Below, piece by piece: positions 46,611-60,651 of a stretch of DNA of 64,000 bases. The stretch spans positions 5,890,001 to 5,954,000 of the forward strand of contig JAGUCH010000005.1 of NCBI GenBank assembly GCA_019096065.1, read 5' to 3'. The notes under the pieces were generated by a model. The model did no database searches and was not told the origin of the DNA. It saw only the letters and a program-made list of their open reading frames with translations. The position numbers were made by a program, and so were the translations under genes. The stretch comes from Paracyclopina nana (Eukaryota > Arthropoda > Copepoda > Cyclopoida > Cyclopettidae). Position 1 is the first letter of the stretch. Every line of letters starts with the position of its first letter.

Positions 46611-49600
46611 CTAGAGAAACGACCTCACTGGCAACTGCTGCTGCAAAGCTGGATGGAGCAAGGCTTGCTGTTGCAGCTGAAGCTGTTGCTCAGCAGTGGC
46701 TCCGTAGGCCAAAGGGTGGGACCATAGCTCAGCAGCTCCGTGAATGAAGGCTGGACTCAGCGCTTCTGGAAAAAGCAAAGTATTCAGTAAGATACCCAAA
46801 TACAGCTGATGTTATCTGAGCCATCTCCAGGAAATTAAGCAGATTACGAGGAGTGAATGAAAATCATGTAGACCCATTTCAGTGAGTAAAGAAAATGTAT
46901 AATATTATAAAAAAATGTTAGGTGAAAGCCACAAATGCAATGACAAGAGTCCCCCTTTTTTGCGTAATTAGCTGTATTATTAGTACGCGTGCAGCAATTC
47001 ATTACTCGCGATACAACTAAAGGATATTTTGTGGTATAAGAAAAAGCTCCTCGTAGTCTTTGACTCCCCAAGAATATTCATAATATTATATTTAGTATGG
47101 GAAAAAAGAGTTGCTCACTTTCATAATCGTTCCATTTCTGCATCATCACCAGTTCTAGAAAGGGCGAGAAAAAGAGGGAAATGTATTACTCTCCAATTAT
47201 TCATATTAGAATATTCTTGGGCTATTTAGCAGCAAGCATTCTTTGATATATCGATCCCTATATATAGCACAGTTGAAAGTGCATATTCAAAATGTGTGCA
47301 TTTTTTGGAATGGTTTGCACAAATGAGTGAAAGTAGGAGCCAATTGCAGAAATACTTACGTCCGGTGAGCGGGTGCACAAGTGGGGCTTGTGAGACGGCT
47401 GCGGCCGCAGCCGCAGCCGCAGCTGAGGACGGCGATGGTTGTTTAGGCTTGCTAACCTTGGTGTTGCTCTTGGCAAACTCCAGCCTGATCGTCTGCGGCA
47501 AATCGGGGTCGAAACGGACACCTTGCTGCAACAACATCAAGGAAAGAATATCTCATGAAAGCTGAATCCACCAGGAAATTGGCCAGGAAGAGCTAAAGAC
47601 TTCTTTTTTTTTGCTCAAAAGTGGAGTTCACCGATACCAACTGCTACATCTGAGTACATATAGATGTACTACTAATAAAATACTTCAGTTATACGGATTT
47701 CTGTTCTTTAGATAGGTTAAACATAATTTCTAGAGACACACAGTTTGTATTTGAGACGGTAGTACATGCTCCTTTAAAGTATGTATTCTTCCGTATCTTA
47801 GCTTAAAACCAGCTTTTTTCAATTATTACTAAAGAAACAAGCTGTATCCAGACCAAGTCTCATGTACCACATATATTCGCACTAATAAGCGCATTCTATC
47901 TGTATCTGATCTTACGAATTTCAATTTCCCTCCGCGTTCAAAATTATTCTGAGCATACAGCAATAGGAACTAATAATCATGGACATGTATCTCAGTATTT
48001 TGAAATGTATCCAAGTAATGTAGTAAGCTTTCTGCATTTCAAAAGTGTATCAAGCACCAAATACAAGCTAAATGTATTTGACCTAATAACGGCTAAAAAG
48101 CGAGTCGTAGTCTAGTAATTTTCCAGGACGATATTGTCTGGATCGCGTGACCAAAGCCAGTATGAGTCACAAAACTGTCTACAGCTCGCACAGGACCAGT
48201 TCTAGCTGCTGTAATGGTATCAGAAAAACGACGACGACGACGAAGGTATAATCGCGGCGGGGGGAAAGTAGTCATAGTTGCTTTCTACTCCAGCTACGAC
48301 TGCGGCACGATTTCGCATGTTGTCGCATGGATTTTTAATGATCCAGGTTATTCCTAGATATATACACTGCTCTAAGGGAAAATCATTAATGGCCCTCGTG
48401 GCATGGACTAGTCTATATATTGGCCATGCCATTTCCCCATCAAAATTTCCCACCTCCGAAGCAGACAGCTTACTATATGTAATATAACTTGCTTTCTCCT
48501 TGAAGAAGAAGAAGAACAAAGCTGCAAACTCCATTGTTGGGACCTCATGAAAATTTAATCATGGCTCTCTTCCTCCACGGACGAATGGAATTTGGCTCGC
48601 TACGTCTACGACGACGGGTTAAGCTCTGAATTATTCACGGCTGACATTAAGAGGAAATCAGGTAGGCTCTGTGTATTTGATGAAACCATCGCGTGCTTCA
48701 ACGGCAATGGAGCAAGAAGAGACTTTCCACCACCATCATCATCATCATTGACAATTCTCTGGAAAGGCCATTTTCCAAATGTCCCTTGAAATGTCAACCG
48801 CGAGCGAAAGGTCGCGTGCACTTGGTTTATACCACAAAGATTTGGACTCTAAATACGCGTATCAATTGGCTCCAAAATTGAGAGAATTGTGAGAAGACCA
48901 AATAAAAAGAAGTATATGTGGAAAAGCATTTGCTCCACTTGCTTTTTTGCATTATTGCTGGTGAGTGAGAATGCAATTTGTTGCAATGCTTTTTGGGTGA
49001 ATACATATGACAGTCGCGTGCTGGTTAATTTTGAAGTTTTTAGAAGTACTTTTCAGCCTTAATTTTTGCAGTCAAATGTTGAGAGAGTGTTGTAAAAATT
49101 GTAATGAGTAGTCGGTGATGATGGTGGGTGGAATAAGACAAAAGGTGCGCCACGCCTCCAGACACGCCCACTTTCAAAATGCCATCAACGTTAGTTTTAA
49201 GTAGCAGAGAAGGTGAAACTCCGTTTTGTACTAGTTTTTAAGTGCTCTTAAATGTATAGAAGAAATGTAAGACTGCTGCTGCTTTTGCTGCTGCTGCTGC
49301 TGTCACTCTTTCTCTTTTCTTCTTATTGCAAAACTTTTTGAGCTCTTTTTGATGGCTTACCTGAAGGTCTTGCTTGGCAGCCTCGGCACCTGCGCGGGTA
49401 TTGAAGGTAACAAATCCAACAGGCTGGAAATGGAAAAAATCAATGAATGGCCAATTATGATAATTATACATGATTTGTGTATATCAAGCTTCACTGGCTA
49501 CAAGAATTGAAGGTTAACTTGCTGTTTACTCACCGATGACGTTTTGCCATTTTTACTGGTGACTTTGAGCAAGGATCCTTCGTAACCCTGTGAAAAATAA

Positions 49601-52600
49601 AGGGAAATTTTTCATTAAAAAGACACATTAGAAGGCTGGCTTCCATGAAGTGTCATGGGTGGATTGTCGTCACGATCCGATGCACACTACATAATTTGTA
49701 CACAGTTTACCAACAGGTAGCAAATGTAGAAGCTGCATTATTCGCAAAAGTAGCAATAATGACGTTTTACACAATGGCAGCTAGCTGATCCCAGTAGAGT
49801 TACTTTTGACGCCCTTTTGCTAAACAAAGCCACGTGATTATCCATTTTTTGACAGAGAAATCGATGACAAACCACAGATACACCTACATAACTTGATGTA
49901 TGTATGGATGAAGCCATTCAAGTGCGAACGTCTCCATTCTGGAACGTCATGCCAAAAATGAAGGCACAATTTGTTTATTCTTTGAAAAAATGTAAACACT
50001 CACGCGCTACAGCCGCGCGCAACTTGCCAAACGTAAACAAATCACGCGCAACCTTTCTTTATATTATAAAATATTTATTTGTATGTAGCACGAGAGCATA
50101 AAACCGTGCAAGTAAACTGAAAAACACATATAAATCGTATTTAAAAACATAACTGTGTGAGTGTTCTCGAAAATGAATAATGCTCAATTTCCCTCAAAGC
50201 TAAGTGTCAAAAGGCAATTACAAATTAAAAAACAAGGAAATATCTAGTGGTTGAACTTTATATTTTTCAAAAGCAGAAAAAGTCTCTACCTGCCAGGAAA
50301 ACTGCGCTATATGCGGGGATGATGATGATGCTGTGCTATATGCAGCATCCGGTTGAAATCCGCCTAAAAAGTGGTTTAAAATCCCCTAGCTCGGTTTGCG
50401 CTAGCTCCCATTTTTTGAAGCAAGTCTGCAATATCATGTGATGATCTATCTGTTTCGGAACCACCTGGCCCCGAGCTACGAAGCGTGTCGTCGACGGCCA
50501 CGCTAAACTATAGAGCAGCAGACAACAAGCTTCTCATTCATTTTGGGTGCAGTAATTTTTACCGGAAATAAGCCATTGTTCTTCTCTCCGCTACATTGCT
50601 ACCTTAGATTGCAATTTTGAACTATTTGTCAGGGCCATTTTTTTTTAAATTTATTTTGGGCTTACCTCATAAGCTCTGAAAAGGAGATACAGCTCTCGTG
50701 GCTTCGTGTCCATGGGAAGGCCACTGACGAAAAGGGTTCGAACCTGAAAGCAAAATTCAAATTGATGTCAACGAATATCATGGTTTTGGTTGGCTAGCCA
50801 CTTGTGAATTAGAAACTGTGTAACCTACATAGATTCCTAATTATACTACTGCACACATTATTTGTTGGGCTCTGAATTATGCAAACGAGTTGATGATGAT
50901 GATTGGGGAGCAGCAGGAGAAACTTTTTCCGCCATATTTTGCCATGCACTCAGATGTATTGGCAAACAAGAAAGCCAAGACAAACGTAGCTCGAAATGGA
51001 TGAATCTGACTGGAGAAAATTGCTAGCAGATGATCAGAGCACATTAATTGAGCACCACTCGTTTTGGAAGAGGATACTAGAAGAACTACTACGTACTAGC
51101 ATGGATTATGCATGAAACAACATCGATAGCAGTATCGGCAATCTATATGTATCTGAGACACTGATCCTTTTCTTGCATGACTTCCATGGTACTCTATTAG
51201 ATACCCTCTAGAATACCTTGGCTTTCTACTACCAATCGACCTCGAATTATGCATTATTCTGTCCTAATAGCACTGCTATCATACTAGTACATTTTCTCAT
51301 TAGCTCAAGAGGAGAGCTTTTCCATGTCCATAATAGCGGAGCTCATGACAAAAGATGCACACGCTCTCACATACATATAAGTGTGTATATCGTATGTTGC
51401 TCGAAACACCGAAACCCCACAATTCCAGCCACCAGACCAGGACGACGTGTTCCCGCATGCAAAAGGGCTCCTTTTACTGAGCAGCAGCCTCTGCGGAGGC
51501 CATCAATTACCAGGACTATATGGCCTCTACTCTATGTATCCATGGGCTGGCTTACTTCTGTAGCAACTGCATGTGAGATGACACAAGTGGGTTATTGTTT
51601 TCGCCATTTAATGTAATTTCTAATTATTGAATATTTCAGAGGGTTTTTTCGGAAAATAAATACAAAGCATTTTGGATAAAAAGTGTATAAATGGAAATGT
51701 CTTTGAAAATATTGATGAAGTTGATCTTCAGGGGCAGGAATAGCCAATATCAAAGATATTGGAGATTGGCATTATATAGTACATGTGTATTAGAAAAAGA
51801 AGTGGCTTCGTGAAATTAGGCTAGTCGACTTGCTCACCCTCAATTTCACGGCTCTCAACAAAGAAGAGCAACTACTGTAGCAGTTACTTGAGTGACCAAG
51901 CGAAATCTTTTCACACTGCAGTTGGTTTTCTTACTCCAAATCATTTTGTGTCCATTAATTCCATGATGATGCTTGATTAGCCACAAAAATTGCCTTTCTG
52001 ACCTTAGCAATTCCCAACATTATTTTTTCTCTCTGTTTTCATGGCAAGGACTTTGGGAATGTTCACACATTTTTTCATCATCCTGGACTTGGAAAATTAT
52101 TGGAAGCTTTGACCTTACATACTACATATAAATGACGAAAACGCGCGTGTGAACAGCATCGTCACAGCTAGCAGCTGCTAAAATCAAACTTGGAAGAAAA
52201 ATCACATGGAAATTCGTCTGGAAAACATGTGCACTGTTCTTTTCATGCGCACTTGTAAAGATATCAAATTCCACCACCACCACCACTGTGAGGAAAGGGG
52301 CAATTTTGCCAAGTTTACAGCTATTTACGATCATTCCCAACAACACTGCAGCTGTGTATCGATATCATCACGACTTAATTTTGGGCTGAGTTCACCTGCG
52401 ATGTTTGCTTTTTCAAACAGCAAACTCAAGCCATTTTATGATGATTTGTTCACATTTTCTGCCCCAATTTGGCTTGATTGCGTTGCAACAGATAATCATA
52501 TTGCACTTTCAAGCAATTTTTTAGATATTTTCATGCATGGTTATTTGTCCCAAGTTACAACTATAATATACTGATGAAGTTGTATTATATAAGCTGAGCG

Positions 52601-53561
52601 CCTTACTGAGGCTCATTATCTTCGGTGTCTGATTGTGGCTTTACGCGAGACCATAACCGAGAGTGTGGCAATTGGCTTAGCCTCTTCAGCATAGTTTATC
52701 GTGGTAAAGCCACGAAATTTAATCACAACATAAGAATCAGTAATCACCATGGCTGTATGGTTCGATGAAATCTCCTGGTGAGGCTTAGCCTTTTTCGCTA
52801 CTTAAAAAGATATATGGTAACGGTAATCAAAATCAAAAAGACATAAAAGATAATGAGCCTGAAATTTGGTCAAAATATCTAAGCAAAGAAACGAGCTAAA
52901 AATAGCTTGATGGTGCAATATGATTTCTTGTGAAAACACCATCAAGCCAATTTCGGCCAAAAAAATATGAACAAATCAGCAGAAAACGGCTTTGAGCCAG
53001 CATAACTATCACGAATAACGAACTAAATTGAGATTTCCCTACAAGACACTGAGCCTGTGTGCACATACAAAAGAGCCAAACAAATGAGGGGGGCGATCGA
53101 ATAACCAATTAGGGGGATCTCTCCTTGGCAACCTCAGCTAGTTAGTGTGTACAAAGCAGCCTCACCTCTTCTTCTCCCGAGGCCGTGTTCACCGAGTCCA
53201 TGCTCTGGCTCAAGTTGCTGCTGTTCTCCATCCTGGGGTAGCTCGCGGAGGACGGTGAGCCTCCGTTGTTCGAGGACGACGCGTTGCTGTTCCGCCTCTT
53301 TCGGCAGTTGTTCACCTGCTGCTGCACCGTCGTGGTGATGCTGGAGGCCGCCGAGGTCGTGGTGACGACGCTTGGGGTCAGGCCGGCTGCGGCTGCGACT
53401 GCGGCTGCGGCTTGGGCTGCTCGCGCGGCCTGAACGGCTGCAATGGCTGCCGAGGTCACGGAAGAGGCTGCTGAGGCCGCCGGCGTCGCACCAACTACAG
53501 AGGCTGCTGCGGCCGGGGACGACGAACTCAGGGCTGAGGAGGGAAACGTCGTGATCACTGT
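46611..53561 (-). CDS. cpo: Couch potato / RBPMS-family RNA-binding protein (5' end incomplete)
   Basis: Exons 53561-53166, 50743-50666, 49587-49534, 49423-49361, 47525-47360 and 46765-46611 join in consistent phase (0, 0, 0, 0, 1) to 303 codons. The first exon encodes an Ala/Ser/Thr-rich region, the basic [10 protein letters not shown] and ends NTASGEEE. The single RRM spans [18 protein letters not shown] to [15 protein letters not shown], almost identical to Drosophila couch potato and vertebrate RBPMS; RNP2 is LFVSGL and RNP1 is VGFVTF. The C-terminus keeps [13 protein letters not shown] and a Gln-rich tail. The protein binds CAC-containing RNAs as a dimer. No in-frame ATG precedes the first exon; its left edge looks like an acceptor (GGTGCAG), so a 5' exon is missing. 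A start at the internal ATG of RMENSSN is the alternative. Confidence 0.93.
50744..52424. other. Left part of the first cpo intron
   Basis: No exon or clear repeat is recognised here. Confidence 0.5.
52425..53000. repeat. Inverted repeat with arms of about 110 bp, in the first cpo intron
   Basis: The left arm 52425-52540 and right arm 52885-53000 are reverse complements at roughly 70-75 percent by eye; shared blocks include TGATTTGTTCA, AATTTGGCTTGAT and AATCATATTGCAC. A MITE (52609-52861) occupies the space between them. Confidence 0.65.
52609..52861. repeat. 253-bp MITE with AGGCTCATTATCTT ends
   Basis: Left AGGCTCATTATCTTCGGTGTC and right (inverted) AGGCTCATTATCTTTTATGTC match at 18 of 21 positions. 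A lone copy of this terminus (CAGGCTCATTATCTTCC) occurs at about 37647, inside the calexcitin intron. Confidence 0.7.
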
Positions 53562-55353
53562 CTGCACCAGGAGGATTGGCCGTCCTCCGATGTAGAGTCA
53601 GACCAGATCGTCCCAGTAACTTGAAGGGTATAACCGGCAGCAACGAGGCTTGATCTTGAAGGTATGTGCGCGTGGCGGAGGTTGGACACGGACTGATTGC
53701 AGCGGATGATGATGATGGACTTCCTCTCCACTCAGGTGAGTCGCATAGATAGATTTGGTTCCGAGTTGCGGCGCGCTACGTACGTAGCGTAGCGTAGTAG
53801 CAGGTATTAAATCTCGCGCGAGCGCGAGAAAGGTATATAACTCAGGTATACGACGAGGTTAACTTCTGTTTTTTCCACGGCCTTTCAGCTGATGACTCTG
53901 CTCACTGGCCTTTGAGGGCTTCTTTCCCTCCTCAAACAACAATTTGATACTGCTACTGCTGCAGCTATGGCAGCAGCTGAGCCGAAATAGCTGAATTACT
54001 AAACTTGGTCCCAGGCAGGCTCGACTTGAACGCCCGTGCTGTCATGAGAGGGCCTTCGGCTTTCTCCCAGCTTCACCTGGCCAAGCTGAGCTTCGAAGGC
54101 GCATGGCAAGCCAGCCTTAAAGGCTATTTACTGCTGCTGCTACGGTGGTGGAAGAAAGGTTGGCATGGAGATCCTTTCCACTATAACTTATAGTATTCCG
54201 CGCTCGCGCACCCTCAAGCCAAACTCCTGGTCCCCCCATGACACAAAACAAAGATGGCTCATGGCTTTCAGATTGCTGGGCCACTCAAGCTTTCACTGCA
54301 TACCGCAATATTATTTGTTTTCATTATTCCCACTTTTTTGTGAGAATTTCGCCTACGAACTTTAGGGCGTCTTTCTGCTTGGTTATTCTTTTTACCTAAG
54401 CTAAGCAAGCTGAGTTGGGCTATCCTGGAGGCTCATGCATATCTTTTATTAGTATATTGAGGTGATTGGAACCATTTTTTGCAAGTTACATAGCAATGGC
54501 AAATTTGGTGCCAATCATTGAGGCGATTACTGAAATCACTGAAATGCGAGGCTCCATAGTGTCTAGCTTAGCTTCCATTTTGATTTAATAGACAATAGAC
54601 AATTGAGTTTAAAATCTGAATTGAATATTCAGTAGATGAACGCAGCCATCTAAGCTGGCTTTTCTATTTATGACTTAAGCTCGAAAAACACATGTATGTT
54701 TGAACTTGCGTTGCAGAGTTGAAGCATGTTCAAAATTAGCTTCATCTAGTAATATTAGCATGTCGTGATGGCATGATCGAATTTTCGGTATTAGACAGAG
54801 ATCAGGCTTTCTTTGGATTAACTTCAAATATCTGTTCGAGCTTCTACTCTACTATAGTATAGGCTTTATGTTGGCTTATGATTCGGCCACTTTTGTAGCT
54901 AGCTTGCCACTTAAACTGATTATTCTACCTTGCTCCCTTTCCTTACATAGCATAGCTGCTCGTCTTTGCTTATGAAAAGTTCTCTTTATATGCTGAAGAA
55001 GAAGCTGGCCTGAATTATGCTCGAAACTTCCATAGGCAAACTTTCACAACTAGTATATTGGCCATTAAAGAAAATGGACCTAGTATGGAGGCTACTTTCA
55101 TGTAAAATGTGTCAACTTTGCTGCACTGAGGAAAAGTGCACTGATTCGTATACACAGTCTTTGAAATCCGATTCGCTATTTTTTGAGGCTTCTTCTTGAG
55201 CAAATGTGCAAGGAGAAGGGATTCGATTACCGATTACTTAATTTGCTCGATCCCAGGTCCGATTTCTTGACTTGTGGCCTGGCAGCTCAGGGAATTGATT
55301 ACCTTTACTAATGCCATTCATTGGCGTGAGCTAGAAGCCAATTTTTGCATTTG

Positions 55354-55491
55354 ATGTGCTGTTCATCTACGAAGAACAAAACTCACGTTAAATTACTTGA
55401 ATTTTGCTCTCCGAAATTGAAATTAATTTTTAAAGTGGATTTTAGCTAGACTAAAATGAAAAAATAAAGTAGTAGTAGATGAACGATACAT
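55354..55491. repeat. MITE, 138 bp
   Basis: The ends ATGTGCTGTTCATCTACG and AGTAGATGAACGATACAT are inverted members of the main terminus family. Confidence 0.6.
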
Positions 55492-57738
55492 GAATTTAAC
55501 GGAAAAGAAAGGACTGATTTATCTGCAACCCTTGAAAATAGCTCTGACTTTGCATGTCACGCACGCACAATTCAAAAAATCGCGTTTTTCTTGGATACTC
55601 CTCTAATCAATATATATAGAGGATTTTCCACAATTTTCACCACTCGCATAGCATACTCATGTTGTACAACAAAGGTGCAAAATGCAATTTTCTGCTGCTG
55701 CTGTTATTCTCCCTATGGGCTGAGGGGGATTAGCTTGGTCACATAATCCCCTAGGAAGTCAAATTATTGCAAAAAAAGTTCCTTTATTGGAAACAACAGC
55801 AGCAGCAGCAGCAACAACAACAACTTCAGAGCTGTAATATTGTAACAAAAAGCCGGCAAAAACATGTAATTCTCTCCAGGTGGGTTGACTATACACTGCT
55901 GTATATGTACTACTTCCCCCCATGATTGAACCATAAAATGCAAGATAATGGGCGCGCACTGCTATTATTGACTCTCGATCCATGTAATCAATTGCAGCTG
56001 AAGCAAAGTCACCTCAAACAAGAAGAATTGCAGATGAATTGTTCGTTGGGGAACAATATGATGGACAAATAATAGAGCCACAACTGCAACTACTGCATCA
56101 AACCATTATTAATAGTGTTCTTAGCTAGCTTATTCAATTATAATTCTGGAGGATCACTTTAAATATCTTGCATATTTTAGAGGTGAGGCAGAGTTGTAAA
56201 CATTTATGGCATACTAATATTATTGCTTCTTCCTGCACAAGGAGCAGCACAGAAAAAATGTAGAGAATACTTCAATAACCAAATTGCTTTTTTGTGGCTC
56301 TTTCTTTATTGATAGGCTTCTTTTCCGCTCTTATGGCCTTTTCCCAATTCATTGACGAAAAACTGCTTAAATCCAATACCTTTAAAAGCAGATTGATTTC
56401 ACGAGAAATAACCTTACCTTCAACTCCTTTGTAGGGGAAAAAATTAAGCTGCTTTTTGGCTAGAAATGGCTCTTAACTGCACGGGACTCGGCTGAACTTT
56501 GTTTTTGTTATTGTTTTTCAACTTTGTTTTGATTTGCGGCAGCGCGACCAGATGTCCGTAAAAGCCTAGCCGCAACTCTGGCGTTTTCTCCATCTGAATG
56601 TCTATAATACTGGAAAAGACACTTTAATGTGGAAACTGCTCAACTCCCAAGGCTCCAATGCACCATTTCCATCAATATGATTGCTTCTACCTTTTTTTTG
56701 CATTGAATCTTCTTTAATTTAATTTGAACCTCTTTGTGAGTGGAATCCTAGAGTGGAATTACATTTTGTAGGCTTTTCTAAGGGGCATGATGAATTGTGT
56801 CCCTTTGCCTGATTTTTATCAGAGAATTTTCCAAAAAAAACTTCATGCTATATGCTGTATTACTATTTTTGATGGCATCATGAGATAACCTCAGTGTTTT
56901 TACTTATTTTCCAAAACATGTGCATTTTTGGCCAGCCAAAAACAAAGGTAGAGAGACATTTTGCTTTTTCATGCTCATTTCTCCATTTTTCTTTTCTTTA
57001 AAGCAAAGATATGACTTTGGTTGCACGGCCAATTGCACATCAGAGCTACTGCAACACTCCAAGCGTGGCAAAAGCACATTCAGTGTTATAGCCAAAATTC
57101 CATAAAGTACAAAAGAAGCCAAAATGCATCCATGCTTAAAACCAAGTGCAACAATTGACTTGTTGCTTCCACCAACAATGGTCTAATTTCTAACAGGTTT
57201 GTTTTGGTCCAGTAAAGGTATTTTTGCCAGTTAGTCAAGTAAGGCAAAACAGCAGCATATAGCACAGTACATACAGTGAAAAGGGCAGGTGGTTTCCACT
57301 GCTTGGCTGCCCTCCATGGACAATAACCATCCTCTTTCCTACACTGAAAACTTGGCATGAGAAATTCAGTAGCTGAGAGGAAGTGTGGTTATTCTTTTTG
57401 AGCTCTTTTCTCAGTTGCCATCATCATCAACTGCAGCAGCAGCAGCATGATTGTTGCTAGCACCTGGATCCTCATCAACTATGGGGAGTCAAATTTGCTG
57501 CTGCTGCTGCTGCTGGCACAGCCCAAATTTGTGTCATTTGGATCCCCTGATGGTGATCATGATGGAAAAACAACGGCGGATGTGAAGTGAGGAAGCACCC
57601 GGTCAGTGGTTACAGACTGCAATAACCTCACGATAAAAACATGAAGCTTTTGGCCAATTAATTCGATTTTTTCATTTATGCAGTACTCAAGTTGGGAAAC
57701 TTTTGTGGGACATTGTAGGCTGTGCTATTCTGGCAACG

Positions 57739-58058
57739 GTCATCTCTAAATTAAGCCAAAAAAGTCATTTTTAGCAAAAACGCTCTGAAATCAATTTTGG
57801 GAGCAAAAACTGTAAATTGTAACTATAACGAGGAGAAATAATTATATGAACGTCACCTTAAAATTCATCTCTAAATTAAGGAGGAAAGGAAAAACAGAAT
57901 CAATTTTGGAAGCTATAACATGGGATAATTATGATATTGTAATGAGGAGAAATCATTAGATTAACGCCACATTTTTTTCTTAATAAGGTAGTGACATTTC
58001 ATAAGCGTTCAAAATTAATTAATAATAAGAAATATTTAATCATTAGATGAACGCCACA
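57739..58058. repeat. Tandemly duplicated element, about three units
   Basis: Two units of about 115-120 bp (starting 57740 and 57862, both with TCATCTCTAAATTAAG and AATCAATTTTGG and ending in an ATGAACG-type terminus) are followed by a shorter third unit ending TAGATGAACGCCACATC. The repeated termini belong to the main MITE family. Confidence 0.6.
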
Positions 58059-60651
58059 TCAAAGGTGGATAACTGCGCTCTGGTCGAGTGCTTTCCAGTC
58101 TATAGCGCAAGTTTCATAGCTATGCGGCCATAAAGTGTGCAATAAATGAGTTTAACTAGCATATCACTTTATTTTCACCTAGCTGCTGAGTATGCAGTAA
58201 GTGAGTCAAAAGTGGGTCAAGTTGACTCATTTTGCACCAATTGGAGGAACATGCTGTAATGAGACAGCTTTACGAGTGTGGAAGCTGTTGGAGGTCTTCA
58301 CCTACTACTTCCAGGTGAAAAATGAGTACTGTACAGTCCACTGTGGAATTAGCAGTTTTAGTAGTAGAGCATATTATTGTTTTGACGGATGTCCTGCATT
58401 AAATCATGCCAAGGTAGTATTATATTCCAGTTTCACCATGGAAAAACACATTGATAATCGTTTTTCGTTGCTAATACTACATTACGTAGTATATAGTATC
58501 ACCTTTTTTTGCTCATTGCCACCGTACTATTAATCATCCGCGCAGTTGCGCGGGTTTTGCGGAAAAACGCGGCAAAGAAGAATATGCGTGAAACTAAACA
58601 CATGAACTAATTGTTTTTCCGGACTATTAGCTACTGCTATTCATGCTAATATTGACAAAATTCACAAAAGTGAGAATGTTAGCTTCAGAGCTGAAATCGA
58701 TACCGTAGTAAACACCTACTTTACTCTAGTACTGTACATACTAATATTTATTTGTATTGAGCTGGGGAGGGGAAAATAGGGCCTTTAAATTGATGTGAGA
58801 TGAGCAAAAAACCCGAATGAATTCTATACTATGCTGAAGTAGGGTAAAATTGCCTGACTCACTATCTGAGGGTTGGAGGCTCGAATCCTAGCTATCCCTT
58901 TTCATTTAAAAGCTTAATTTGACCAAGTTTATGAAATTAAATAGTTTTTTGCCTTCCAAAAGTAGCATTTTGGTTCATAAAAAAATTGAATCCCCCAAAT
59001 TAAAAAAAACTGAACCACATTCGAAAACTGAATTATGACACGCTGAAATCGCGTCAGAGTATAAACTTTAGCTAATATCCTTTGCAAATGCAAATGCGCA
59101 CGCGAAAAGTAAGAGCCTTATATATTTTCCGATATCACTTCTTTTTTTAGAGCTCCTTTTACTCTAATAGTGGGAGGGTTTTTTCCGCCACTAACAACAA
59201 CGCTCATATTATATCGCATGAGAAACGCATATCTACCTTTGCTTGGCAGTGGTCGTCTGCTCTCTTATATAGTATATTTTCTGGCTCGTGAGAAGCAGAA
59301 AAAATGGGCAGCTGGAATTGTGTACTAAAAGTACCAAAGCAACCTGCTTTTGTTGGGAAAATTTTCTTAGCATGTGCCCGACTCGTGGCGGAAATCCTCC
59401 AGGCACTTCGATCTAGGCAACAACTGGAAAACAACGCATATATCCATCCATTTCACAAAGGAAATCTACAAGAAACAATTTCATCTCTGAGTGACTTCAA
59501 CTGCTCTTCTTAAAGATATGAATTTATTCAATTTATTCAGGAGTCATCCTTGAGTTTGACGCACTTTTTGAAGCCATTTAATGCTGACCAACAATAGCTA
59601 TTATTATGTGGTGAAGTCGCAGAAAAAACCTTGCTCCGCTTCCTTCTGGTACAAATTGGTTTTTTCCCTGGATATAAGTAATTTTCCTCTTTTTTAATAT
59701 CGGAAGATGTCATATACCTTCACCGTCATCCATCTTTAGAAGCTGATTAATCAGAAACCTTGCATACTACAGTATGTATTTACCTTTTCATGAAAGCCTG
59801 AGTGGGAAACCTTTCACGGTTAATTATTGAAGGCATTCAGCAGCTACAAGGGCCTCTTTTGTCAACATCATCAGTTACATTCTCATCATCATCATGATTA
59901 GAAAATTTCTATCTTGGCTTGGCCGGATGTGGCCAAAATGAATGAGTTCCTTTTGAGCTTTTCTCCAGCAGCAATTTTCCCATGGCTACTGCTGCACTAC
60001 TACTATATTGGCTGGTGTTTACATAAGTTTTCACACGATCCAAGCTGCATTTCTATTTAGTAATTGAGCTCCATTTCACTCTGCCAATGAATGACCCAAT
60101 GCAATTATGACCCAAAGCTCACTTTCTGAGCCTGAAAAAAATATACTCCAGATCATAATAAAACCCATTTATGACGACAGCCAAGCATGTGTGTAATGGT
60201 ACGGTAGCTACCTCTACAAGGGCGAATTTATTGTGTCAACAGCCGTAATAAATGGCTTGAGGTGCGCAATAAACGAGGCTGCGGCGGAATTGTCGCAACT
60301 CTGGAAAGGATCATAATGCCGAGTGGACGACAGGTAATTTTGGAACGCTTCACGAGCACCTTGCACTGCAAAGGTTGCGTGACTCGTAACTTAATTGTTC
60401 CGCGGGAAAAAAAGTGTAAATTGACCGTAGCCTCAAGACATTAATTCAGGCTTTTGTCACTGCTACTTTGGATGGCGCCACCGTCGTCGTAGAGGACGAA
60501 AATACTAGAAGTGGATTCTTTCGTGTTTTTAGCGTTTTGGCTTTTTTGAAGGCTAAATGGCGAAAATACAACAAATCTTGCGGATTAGTATTTCCAACAG
60601 CCATATAATTACTTATAATTACAATATCAGATTACATGGGAACAGTGGCGT

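Larger units (their letters stand above)
53562..60651. other. 7-kb stretch upstream of cpo and downstream of the AChBP-like gene
   Basis: The first 300 bp (to about 53860) are CpG-rich and include a palindromic GCTACGTACGTAGC and TATATA near 53834; this may be the cpo promoter or 5' exon region, but I find no usable ATG exon. Beyond it are repeats only: a MITE, tandem duplications and CAG/CAA microsatellites (55796-55825, 57430-57450, 57497-57516). Confidence 0.45.

Noticed and set aside
53134-53643. 169-codon alternative frame over the first cpo exon
   Set aside because: Arg/Ser-rich shadow frame. The other frame leads in phase into the RRM.
58866-58912. tRNA-like B-box (GGCTCGAATCC) followed by a T-run
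   Set aside because: No D-arm or A-box lies at the right distance, and the would-be acceptor strands do not pair. At most it is an eroded tRNA-derived fragment.
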